From assembly GCF_910592395.1 (NCBI RefSeq), contig NC_088314.1, positions 7,130,001 to 7,194,000 on the forward strand: a stretch of 64,000 nucleotides of DNA, written 5' to 3'. Shown one piece after another: positions 37,860 to 47,518 of the stretch. Position numbers and translations under genes: made by a program. The stretch's first letter is position 1; the number at the start of each line of letters is the position of its first letter. The notes beneath the pieces are model-generated. The model saw only the letters and a program-made list of their open reading frames with translations. It ran no database searches and had not been told where the DNA came from. The stretch is from Lineus longissimus. Lineage: Eukaryota > Nemertea > Pilidiophora > Heteronemertea > Lineidae.

Positions 37860-39539
37860 ATGAATGGGAAAATGTTCAAGAAAAGCGAAGGACAGCTCGT
37901 AGCAACATCGATGGAGGGGCTCTTCCTATCCAGGCTCCAGAGTCATGCAGAGAACAGCAGCAAAGAGAATCTGGACCATGTACGTAAGTTCTTCTCAAGT
38001 CAACGGAAATTCGCCAACTACGTTACGCACGAAGTTACTGGAGTGAGCCTGTCAGTGTCCAAACCAGTTAAACTAATTCGGGAATTTTTCCCCGTGACGA
38101 CGATTTGTCAGGTTGAGTGCAACCCGTTTTCAATCCCAGCGGATAGATTCGTTCTCGACTTACTGTCGGACTCTGGTACAGGTCTAGTGATGCAGGAACA
38201 AGAGGATTTGGCTCAAGTCTACGGAGATGCTGTGCCTAGCAAAGGCCTTATGTTTTCCTACGCTCAGTCCACGCCTCGAGGGCATCTTGATGTTATCCTG
38301 AAAGCATGCTTTGGTGCTCAGTTCAACTTCTATCCAACTCTGCAAGGCAGGGCTGCAGAGAGAATGCTCTTGCAAGCGTTTTTGGCATCAGGATTGCTGA
38401 AGAAAGCGGACAAACTTTTATCAAACAGGCCGTTTGACACGACTTATGGTCATATTACAGCAGCTGGACTCCAGGTTAGTGCCTTAACACCGCAATGTTG
38501 TCCAAAACGCTATTACGAGGCAAGCTCAGTTTTCATCGGTAACATCGACGAGAAGCTATTCACTGGAGAGCTCGACTCGAGCGAGATGGTGTTGATAACG
38601 ATGACAGACAACGGTGGAGGTGGACAGCCAGTCTCTTTCGCGAACTACAAGTTCTTAGTGGAGAAAACACGCGCTCAGAACAAACTGATCTGGGTGGATG
38701 CTTGTCGTATCTTTGAAAATGCTCTGTTCATCAAAGCATTCGAGCCAGGCTATGAGGACCGCACCATCAAGGATATCGTACAAGAAATTCTCTCGTTAGC
38801 GGATTGTGCCACCATGAGTTTCAAAAAGATGTACGCTCACTCGGGCGGGGCAATCCTCATCAACAAGGCGTCACCCTTCCTTCAGGATAAAGAGCTGGAG
38901 AAACTTGATGCCTTGATCAAGATGCAAACAACGGCGGACTATGGCAATGGTTATCACTCGTACGCCGGCCTCACTGGGGCATCCATGGTTGAGGTTATGA
39001 CTGGCCTTATCACGTCAGTAGATGAAGCCATTACTGGTGAACGCATTGCTCAGGTCGGTCGCGTCAACTGTTACATGCGGCAGAAATTCCCCGGGTTTCC
39101 TATCCTGGCTGGCGGACATGCCCTCTACATCGCGGCAGATGAGGTCCTGCCTATGGTTCCGATGACGAACTGCCCTGCAGAGTATCTGAACGTGATAATG
39201 ATGCATACAATCCGAACACGCGGCGCAGGCCTCGGTCATCTCATGTACGGTGGGAGGGCCGAGCTCCCCTCCGGCAAGATCGTGTTTCGATACAAGCTAC
39301 CATTGGATGCACTGAGGCTTGCCATTCCGCGTAACCTCTACTCGGACGACGAGCTGATTTCTCAGCTAAGCGTCATCGGTGAAGCTTTCGTGCGCGGAGC
39401 ATTTAGATCCTTGAAAGCTGGACTCTCTCCTATTGATTACATCGACAACGGCTTCTATCATTTCGGTGCCAAATACAACTTCGTTGACGAAGAAGAGTTT
39501 TTAAACGCAGTAGACTGCCTGACTTGCACAGATACCTAA
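37860..39539 (+). CDS. Tryptophanase-like beta-eliminating lyase (PLP enzyme)
   Basis: The 559-aa product belongs to the tryptophanase/tyrosine phenol-lyase family, which cleaves an aromatic amino acid to the ring compound, pyruvate and ammonia. Family landmarks are all present. LDLLSDSGTG lies at 99-108, and PTLQGRAAE at 159-167 has the cofactor-phosphate Arg164. Phe192 stacks on the ring, and DNGGGGQPVS holds Asn251. VDACR contains Asp280 and Arg283, and MSFKK contains the Schiff-base Lys323. RLAIPR has the substrate-carboxylate Arg486, and HFGAK has His534. By my alignment from memory His534 matches E. coli TnaA His463, where phenol-lyases have Phe, and Ala456 sits where phenol-lyases have Arg381. 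Both point towards indole-lyase specificity. The protein is longer than the usual 455-475 aa, with about 50 extra N-terminal residues. The coding region is a single exon and visibly less AT-rich than its flanks. The family is mainly bacterial, so ancient transfer is a reasonable inference. The exact substrate is unproven. Confidence 0.93.
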   Translation: MNGKMFKKSEGQLVATSMEGLFLSRLQSHAENSSKENLDHVRKFFSSQRKFANYVTHEVTGVSLSVSKPVKLIREFFPVTTICQVECNPFSIPADRFVLDLLSDSGTGLVMQEQEDLAQVYGDAVPSKGLMFSYAQSTPRGHLDVILKACFGAQFNFYPTLQGRAAERMLLQAFLASGLLKKADKLLSNRPFDTTYGHITAAGLQVSALTPQCCPKRYYEASSVFIGNIDEKLFTGELDSSEMVLITMTDNGGGGQPVSFANYKFLVEKTRAQNKLIWVDACRIFENALFIKAFEPGYEDRTIKDIVQEILSLADCATMSFKKMYAHSGGAILINKASPFLQDKELEKLDALIKMQTTADYGNGYHSYAGLTGASMVEVMTGLITSVDEAITGERIAQVGRVNCYMRQKFPGFPILAGGHALYIAADEVLPMVPMTNCPAEYLNVIMMHTIRTRGAGLGHLMYGGRAELPSGKIVFRYKLPLDALRLAIPRNLYSDDELISQLSVIGEAFVRGAFRSLKAGLSPIDYIDNGFYHFGAKYNFVDEEEFLNAVDCLTCTDT

Positions 39540-41922
39540 GCCTACCGATGTGACTGTAAACCTTCACATTTTGTATCAGGACGAAAGTGGAATTTATGAC
39601 AAACATGATAATCAAAGTAGCTTATTAATCTAGACTGATGCATATTTATAACTTTTCCAGCTCCATTGATGACTAATTATAACATCACATGTGACTTCTC
39701 GGGAGGAGAACATAAAAATGTAGTGGAGACAGAAAGCCAGTATACACCCCTCCTTAACTGTATGGAATTTGATCATCAATTTGACTATGAATGCCAATTG
39801 ATCGGTTTGCGTTAATAATTTAATTTGTTTCACTGAATGGGTTCAAATGGAATCCTGTCTATGGCGACGACTCAATCTGTTTCAAGTCAATGCCTCCCTG
39901 AGCATTATTACTAATTGAATATATATGTATGCAGCTTTATATATGGGAATGAGGCAAATAGCTATAGACGATGGTACCGAAGGATGGTAAAAATTCAAAA
40001 AAACGTATACATCGTATTTTTAGAACGACACGGAGGCCAACTCGGATGTGTTACAGAAGGTTATGCGACGTGCGTCGTCGGGTCCACTTCGGCAACATGC
40101 CCACGTGAGTAAGCATTCAGCAGCACGGATCACAATATACCATAGGCGTCTTATGTTTTTTTCATTGCAGCAGAGTCATGATCTAATCGCTCGATAATGG
40201 CCCTGTGGGTACAGTTCCGGAAACGGTTTATAGACTCATGGTTATAAGTCTGTATATGTTTTATTATCCGCTGGGCATTCAGGCAATACCTGTATGTTCT
40301 ATTACACGTATATTAAAAGGAAATTGTGTGAAAAAGGATAGTCACTTAATTATATAGTGCGGTAGACAATGGTAGAGCGTTCTCAGAATGCCTTGTGCGG
40401 ACAAATCATACTTTGTATATTTCACTTAAAGTTGGCTTCTCGAATGCTCATCGTAAACCGAATCAGATTAATCCGGTATAGCGCTAGTTCATAACAATGC
40501 GATGGGATATTCTAGTTTGCAAACCAACTGCTGATGCCGAACCAATTATCATCAATTGGTAACGGTTTCTTGTTTGAAACCTCGACATAATATCGAACCA
40601 CGACACATTACTGATAAATGTTACTATCTCTAGATTCTATTAGTTCCGTCAATCTTCATAATATTATTTATCATGTCTGTCCGAAACCGTGGCGCAGTTG
40701 ATTTGCAAAGTTGTCAAAGATGGACGAGGTAGGTAACGGATGGGAGGACGCTGCTTCAGCGCATGTGCAGACCGTCATATCAATATCAAGTCTTTTAGAT
40801 GTTACTTCAATTGCATGTTCTCTGAAATTAACCGATGAAGCCAAATTAAACTCCTGTAAGCAACGATCCGGTCTCGACGGTGAGTGCAAAGTCGATTGAA
40901 TGAAGATTTTGCGAATTACGTTTCTGGTTAGTTTCGTTTGAGCTACTTTACTGAAATTCAATTTAAGGGCATAACACACTTGTCATGAACTCCATGCAAC
41001 TGGCGTAACGTACATAAAGTATGTATGTAAACATCAAATTCCATTAGTGCCATTACCAGAATATATAATGGGCCTGCACGAAAATCACCGATGAGTGAAT
41101 GAACTATTATTTGCTAACAACATACGGACGATGTGATACTATCGTCCATACCTTTTGATTTAGAGTGGACAATTTATTCATTTGTTGAGGGTCATGATAA
41201 TCAAACACACAGTTCATGTATTGGTTTAATTATCATAATTACAAAGTACTTTAACGTATAGTTTAGGAATAAAACATAGTAGTTTTGGCTATGTGACTAT
41301 GAGGGTATTTAATACATTACATCTTAACACGTTCTCAGCTCAGTACAGCTTGTTCAATTTTATAGGTCCTTCAAAACTTTACAGAAGACGTCACATCTAA
41401 AATACGATGCACTGATGAGTGATCGTGTGGCTACATCCGGGTTTATCCATTACATCACCGAATCATTATTATATTGTCGTTGCGGGAGTAGTTCTAACAA
41501 CCACGTCGCATTAGGTGATCCAGTCACGCAAAGCCCGCCCTAATGTGGTTGAAATCGTCCCGGAGGAGGAATCCAACACCACCGTAATTCATTTGTTCTT
41601 GGTTCCTATAGATGTAATTAAGTAGCGCCCATTACATTAGTTAGCGGTCGCAATTCATCTCGGGTTATCAGTGTATGGTCACAGTTAACGTCATCAACGC
41701 TTGGTTTATGTTGGCGTTTCCTTCAACGAATGGACACGAAGAGACAATCGCGGTGTTTCTTGGGCGGATATGGCTTTGGCAAATTTCTATTACCCGTCTA
41801 CCCCAGTTGTGTTTTCTATTTATTCAGGTTTTCTCTAGCAATGCCTACCAGCACGACACACATAGAGCATAATCACCCCGCTAACCGACTGAAATTATCA
41901 CATTAAAAAACGCATAAGATTT

Positions 41923-41943
41923 TTTTTTGGGGGGGGGGGGGGG
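41923..41943. repeat. Homopolymer junction, T-run then G-run
   Basis: A run of T is followed directly by a long run of G. Assembly length errors are likely at such sites. Confidence 0.85.
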
Positions 41944-42347
41944 TCGGACGGGTCAATTATGTCCAAAGTTCCCCGTTTTGCTTTTAATTGGCTCATCCAA
42001 TGTCGTAAGCAGTAACACACCGGTGAAGCGGACGGACATGTCCCCCTGTAAAAAAGTGTCTGACCCTATTGTGATCTGACGGGTTATGATAGAGACCATG
42101 ACCGTCAATACATCAGATATTTAAAGGGCATAATAGAGACCTTTGTTCCCCAGACATGTCATCCTCGGACATTTCAAACTCTTACACGACCATTTGGCAT
42201 CGCCTGCCACCTGAGACTAAATAACCGAACTGAAAACTCCTCCGTCATCTGCGTTCTCGGGAAATGCTTCTATCAGTGGCCCACACAATTCTCATCAACG
42301 TCTTCTTCTATTCTTTTCAGTCTACGCTTTAAAACACGACACGTAGT

Positions 42348-42356
42348 TATAAAAGG
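42348..42356 (+). promoter_or_regulatory. TATA-box-like sequence
   Basis: TATAAAAGG matches the core TATA consensus. No convincing gene starts just downstream; the next supported coding sequence on this strand is at 44401, about 2 kb away. It may mark an upstream non-coding exon of that gene, or be chance. Confidence 0.25.
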
Positions 42357-42402
42357 TGGGCCATCCTGTCTTCGGAGGTTTAACTTGTTTGAAAAAAACT
42401 TT

Positions 42403-42618
42403 GCAAGTTTCATAGTTCTTTTCTAAGTTTTATTGCTAGTTTGTGGAAGTTTAAAAAGTGTTTCAGTTCAAACACATTTTCGTTTGTGGAAAATTCAAAA
42501 TTTCAAATTCAAAATTGCAAGTTTCATAGTTCTTTTAAGTTTTATTGCTAGTTCATGGAAGTTAAAAAAGTGTTTCAGTTCAAACACATTTTCGTTCGTG
42601 GAAAATTCAAAATTTCAG
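42403..42618. repeat. 114-bp tandem duplication
   Basis: Two head-to-tail copies begin GCAAGTTTCATAGTTCTTTT at 42403 and 42517. Each also contains AAGTGTTTCAGTTCAAACAC and ends GTGGAAAATTCAAAATTTCA. They differ by a few substitutions and short indels. The duplication creates a repeating open frame (42433-42780) that I do not regard as a gene. Confidence 0.9.
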
Positions 42619-43869
42619 GCAGTGGCTGGTGTAATAATCCGCTCCTTTCACTACGGGGTTTCATCAGCCACAAATGATCCCGGTAGAATCTATTACTTCC
42701 TGGCCGGAATCAGAATCCCAAGCCCAACTCTAATATCGTTAATCGATTTGGCATTCATTCAGAAGCATTTCAAAATGTGAACCATCCCTTTTGAAAAATA
42801 ACATAAAAAGTAAAACTTTCAAGTTTTCAACTAGAACTTCACAAACCTAGCCTTTTGTTTAAACAACGCGCTACCATGACCTTGCGGTGCAGTACTAACA
42901 ATGAAATCGACAAAGAACTAGCAACGCTTTCGGATTTCAAGCCATCAAAGCTATTGTTAGTTCTAACGCAGATGATGGTGAACATTATTTTAACAAAGGC
43001 TTTGAAATTTACTTTTTCGTTTTGAAGCATATTGTCAGGCAGTTCATTTTTGATGAAAAGACCAATTCATCATTGTAAACCATCATTAGGAGATGGGAAA
43101 AAATGCCTTACGGGCTCGGAACGTTTAACAAAGACTTTGCAACCTCAGATAACTAGTTTTCATCCTTTTGAGTATATGATGTCTCGTATGAGTTAGTTCC
43201 TGTGCTATACGAGCAATTGTACTTCCCAAACTTGTCACAGTTGGGAGTTCGGTTCCTCATCTCGGGTTCTATCAGCGCTGTTTTAGTTCTGTGTGTGTTG
43301 TAAAGACAGCGATGTTACTCCTTGTCGTCACCAGTCGCAGAGTTCAGTTCCTAAATCCGCTTTCGAAGATGTTGCTGCAGTCACTAACCCGTGACGTGGT
43401 TTGGTAATACCTCTACAAATGATCTGGCATTGCGGGAGAGCGAGATAAGGTGACGACTGGAATATCAATGTAAGCTGAAGTTCCTGCCAGAAGACACATT
43501 CAAGAGACAATTGAGAACTGTCCTGATTGAACGATACTTTGCGGAGGTGATGCTTCGGCGTGTTGCAACCGCGGAAAAGCGTCAAATAAGGCTGATATTG
43601 ATCCGATTGGTAGAACGCATGACGTCGTCAAGCGTCGAAATGTAGCTTACCGCCGTCCGTTCTCCAGAAATTCGACCGAAAGAGAGTGTCATCTTTCTTT
43701 TACAGCAAAGTGGACAGGATATTATCAGGTCCTTTCATCCTCGAAGCTATTGTTGTGAACGATAAGGACATTCCGCCCCCAGAACCACCACTATTGCACG
43801 CTTGATGTTTGTATCAGTGCATAAAAAGTTCGTGTCAGGGTTGGTATGCAATGTGTGTTAATCCATCAG

Positions 43870-43882
43870 CCGCCCCCCCCCC
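43870..43882. repeat. C homopolymer run
   Basis: A short run of C residues between CAGCCG and AACACTCC. It has no other notable content. Confidence 0.7.
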
Positions 43883-44400
43883 CAACACTCCACAAGGTTA
43901 AGGTTAAGACTTGTTCTCTAGTTAATAACTCTACATGTACTTTCCATCAAGCGATATCCATGCCAGTGGCATTGCAATAAGAAATATCTTGCATGTATCT
44001 ATCAAACTTGCAGGAGGCATTTTGAGAGGAAATGTTTATTCTTTCTTTCATGATGTTCACCAAGGAAAAATGTGGATGTTTCTTCGCTTCCGTCTATTAC
44101 ATAACATTTGGACCAGACATGCATTGTTCAACACACAGAAGGCTGCGAATCAGTGTATTCTGGAACCTACGGTCTGATATACATAGAGTTCGAGTCGTTA
44201 CACGTAACGTGTCACTTTTCCCATAATTGATATGAAAAACGAATAATAGTCATTCCAGAGGGTGGGTCACGTATTAAGTCACTTTACGTCCACCTGTCGC
44301 ATCATGTCATGTTTTCAAGGGTGATTCAATGAGCGAACACGCTCGCAACAATAGACATTATCGTGTAATGCTGATTTGTTGAAATGATGAAGTCAACACT

Positions 44401-44830
44401 ATGCCCGGATACAAAATAGTTACAATTTTCAATCAAGCTTACACCAATGCGAACTATAGAGTCAAGACAATAAGTGAAATACACCATCCAGAACAGTTCT
44501 TTAGAGTCAATACAATCCGCTCAAAATTACAATGTGCCATTCTCTGTCTATACAAATTATCTTCGCCTGGATTCTGTTACGGAGGAGCGGATGGAATATG
44601 TGTAATCCATCGAGGTGGCGCCATTGCGAAATGCGCGGAGAAGCAGAATATCAACAACGAGGAGATACTGTGTATGGCTAAAGGTAAGTTGGATGGGTTC
44701 CACGCTCGACGCAAGAAACAAACGGCTGGTGAGACTTGCGGTCGGTTTCGGGTACGAATTTTGGGATGACACGCCGTCGTCATGTGTTTTTCTTCTTCTT
44801 CTGCGTTCAGATTTAACGAAATCATTATGA
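44401..44830 (+). CDS. Apple/PAN-type protein, 3' part of gene (two exons)
   Basis: Exon A (44401-44683) encodes an apple/PAN-like module: PGYKIV, then VNTIRSKLQCAILC, then FCYGGADGICVI, AKCAEKQ and ILCMAK. The Cys spacing (C-x3-C near the first strand, then spaced single Cys) is that of PAN modules, which bind proteins or sugars in secreted or surface proteins. The donor G|GTAAGT at 44683 joins, in phase, an acceptor after a long pyrimidine tract (CTTCTTCTTCTGCGTTCAG) at 44810. The second exon adds only six codons (DLTKSL) before TGA at 44830. The Met at 44401 gives about 100 aa but no signal peptide, so an upstream exon is likely; the frame is open seven codons further upstream. Exon B is unusually short for a coding terminal exon. 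Its N-terminal motif recurs at 15677. Confidence 0.6.
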
Positions 44831-45162
44831 CATTAACAGCTATAAGTGCGCCGCGACAAAATCGGCTGTTCGCTGAAGATTCGGTTTCAGTGATATTGGG
44901 TCCGGCCAAAAGCCCTTTCACTTTTCCCCAGGGAACAATCCTGCATAATGTGTCTTGGCGTTTGGACGCCAAGTCCACATTTGTAGGAAGCAGTTGGATA
45001 GAGTCCGAGTCTCTTCAGGTATTGCTCGTTGCTCTTTAGCACAATTAACAAAGTTAACAACTGATTTCGTAGTGTGAGTGGTTATATCATCCAAGCCTCA
45101 CAGGAGTATTACTTTGTTAAACTTTGAATTCGATTTAGTTCACTCAGTGCCACATTCTTATC

Positions 45163-46197
45163 ATGACTTCAGTTGATGGCAGCCCTGGCAGGTCGACTGA
45201 GCCTGGTACAACGTTCAGGCACATGGCGGAGAGTCCTCTACCGCGGCTGAAAAGCGTCGTCTGTTTTGCGATGGTCAACCCTGCTCGCGTAATCCTGGCA
45301 ATGGTCCGAGAACGCAATACTGAGTTTTTCGAAATAAGAAGAAAGTTAAGTGTTACAAACGGTTTGAGTTTCACTAGGAAACGTCTCTTTATGACAAATG
45401 TCAAGGTAAAGAATCTTTCGCATTTTAATGGAAGTCTATTGTACTCGTACAGAAGAGAGAAACTGCCGAAGGACATTTATTATCAATGGTATCTATACGA
45501 TCTAGCCGGCCATGAAATTGCCCAGCTGGAGAGACCGTGCTCACCCAAGTATTGCCATACTGTGGTGGTATACGCAATCCATATCCACGAAATTGACGGT
45601 ACCCTTCAGGCTTTTGTTGCATTCGACCACTCACAAAGGGTTCCTCTTATCGTCCCGAATAGGTATGAAGTATATTATTTCAGGCCCGAAAAAATAATGC
45701 AAAGCAAGGCCATGCCTATATTCAAATTTCGCCGGGAACATCTCATTGCGAAATCAGAAGGGGATAAAATATATATCGCTTATTCGGACGACGGCTTCCT
45801 GGCAATTTTGTACGACAAAGATAACCAAATTGACATCCGTACAAAGAAGAGTCAGTTCAGAAGTCGACACTTTTCATTCATGTACCGTACTGGCCTTGAC
45901 ACAATAAAAAGAGATTGGAATGTGAGACATGTTAAACTGGCAGTACCGGGTGCACGAAGTCGATTTCACATTCTCCTCAGGAATACACGTACCACCTTTT
46001 ACGGGCTGTACGAATTTCATAACTCTTGTTCGTCCAAGGAAGGAGGCATTAAGCTTGCGGGTTCTCGGAATTCCATTCTTCCCGCACTGACGGGATGGTT
46101 TGATTTTCTTATTCACCCTGATGGTTATATGTTGGTAGTAGATAATGAGAGGGCCGCCCCAATATTAAGGTTGTATTGGTTGTTGCCGGAGTGGTAG
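45163..46197 (+). CDS. Orphan single-exon protein, possible beta-propeller, 344 aa
   Basis: A 344-codon frame is far longer than chance allows in this AT-rich DNA, and the codon pattern looks genuine. It starts at ATG 45163 (a later Met at residue 21 is possible) and ends at TAG 46197. There is no signal peptide or membrane segment. The sequence alternates short beta-type strands and turns with repeated Tyr, Phe and Trp: SPKYCHTVVVYAIHIHEIDG, DKIYIAYSDDGFLAILYD, then GWFDFLIHPDGYMLVVDN near the C-terminus. This rhythm recalls NHL or related beta-propeller blades, as found in lineage-expanded TRIM-like families of invertebrates, but no RING or B-box is present. The fold assignment is inference. 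It converges with the Ebony-like gene, ending 1.3 kb from that gene's stop. Confidence 0.6.
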   Translation: MTSVDGSPGRSTEPGTTFRHMAESPLPRLKSVVCFAMVNPARVILAMVRERNTEFFEIRRKLSVTNGLSFTRKRLFMTNVKVKNLSHFNGSLLYSYRREKLPKDIYYQWYLYDLAGHEIAQLERPCSPKYCHTVVVYAIHIHEIDGTLQAFVAFDHSQRVPLIVPNRYEVYYFRPEKIMQSKAMPIFKFRREHLIAKSEGDKIYIAYSDDGFLAILYDKDNQIDIRTKKSQFRSRHFSFMYRTGLDTIKRDWNVRHVKLAVPGARSRFHILLRNTRTTFYGLYEFHNSCSSKEGGIKLAGSRNSILPALTGWFDFLIHPDGYMLVVDNERAAPILRLYWLLPEW

Positions 46198-47518
46198 GGC
46201 AAACACCTCCCGGCATCACACTGACGAGAAAGCCGTCAGAGAACTGACCGAGGAAACCAGCAATTTGCTTCTCCACACATAAAATAATTCAACAGGCGGC
46301 TCATGTTGCTGTGAAAGCGTTATCCAGCATAACTCAATTACCAATAATTTTTTAATTTCATGAAATTACAGATAATGCATCAATCAGTGGTTGATTGTGA
46401 TCAGCTGACTGATGGATGCTTGCAGTCGCTTAAGTTGTCGAATAATGACCTTCTGCAACTAGACCAGTTAAGCAAGACACCGGTTGTGTGCAGGTCTGAT
46501 TAGCAAGAATAGAGCAGCTGCATATATGACTGCGTGTTCCTTTCCTGGGGAGGTAGGGCCAAACAAGCACTCAGATAGAAATAAAAACGGCCATGTTTTA
46601 TACTCTACGTGCATATTATGCCATTATCTTCTTTTCCTGAATGATAGTGGGTACGCAACTACATGTATATGATGGACTGACTGTGACGGAGGGAGGTGCG
46701 TAGTTTCACCAGGCTGCTGCCACTTCACCGCCAGGAGGACCGCAAACACGTTTGGCAAAGGCATCGGTCTACCTTTTCAACAAAAGAGAAATAAGGCTCT
46801 CAAGAAATGCAAGCCGTACATAAAGGTAAACTGACACCTTAAACACCGTGGCGAACGCTGATGATATGACTATGGCGCGGGAAAACGCCCCGTTTCGTGA
46901 CTCCTTGGTTAAACATGTTTGGAGACACGGAAAGATGCGTTCCGGGCCATATCCAAAAACAGCGAAATTTTGCAAGCTAGTGGCTAGAGTTGGTAAACTA
47001 CCAAATAACTGACCGGCATGAACTGTGCAAGCTTCCCGGCACCACAAGGTCGCTGATGGATTGTTATTATGACCTCCTTTACTATGGTTCAGTCCAAATG
47101 CAACAATGCTACATCAAGGATGGCGTCTTCCGCAGCACTGGGCATCAGGAGTTTCCCCGACTTATCAAGAATCTCACAGACTTTCAACTGACCGACCGAC
47201 TTATAGCCTAGGAGGTAACTTAGTTTCTGAAAAGAATACGAGATGACAGTTGCTATTATAATTGAAATGGTCGATTGACCTAAATTTGCTTGAACGACAT
47301 TATACGTGCACCAGCTTATACAATTCGACAGCAATGCATACTGCCAGGTCATACCACAAGAACAATATAGCACCATTATAGCGTGGAAAAATGCCGACCT
47401 TGATTGGATGACGTGGACTTTATACTGAACTTCCCACTGCGCTTATGTTTTTTTTTCAAAGAAATAAAACAGCTTTTATAGACTGTTCACTACTGTAAGC
47501 ATGGGAAGGATGGTTTAT
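46198..47518. other. Convergent intergenic gap, possible degraded coding pieces
   Basis: This is the space between two convergent genes. An AATAAA on the + strand near 46579 could serve the 45163-46197 gene. From about 46685 to 47210 the composition is closer to coding, and several + strand pieces are open in different frames, for example one containing GKGIGLPFQQKRNKALK. They are separated by stops, as in a pseudogene, and I could not identify a parent. Confidence 0.4.

Larger units (their letters stand above)
39540..44400. other. Non-coding stretch with simple repeats
   Basis: No gene recognised in almost 5 kb. It holds a T8G14-type homopolymer junction (about 41923-41943), a TATA-like site followed by a 114-bp tandem duplication (42348-42618) and a C-run near 43870. 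Small open frames on both strands around 40670-40980 overlap and have no family resemblance. Upstream exons of the apple-type gene at 44401, including a signal peptide, should lie here but I could not identify them. Confidence 0.4.

Noticed and set aside
42433-42780. 115-codon open frame with an internal repeat
   Set aside because: The repeat is the 114-bp DNA duplication read in frame (a multiple of three), so openness is inherited and not selected.
44577-44978. 133-codon minus-strand frame across the apple-type gene
   Set aside because: It is an antisense shadow, with no domain, and it conflicts with the phase-matched splice sites on the + strand.
46685-47211. Broken coding-like segments, one with a loose resemblance to the end of ionotropic glutamate receptors (GKGIGLP)
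   Set aside because: Frames are interrupted by stops, the resemblance is a few residues only, and no receptor-specific motif is present.
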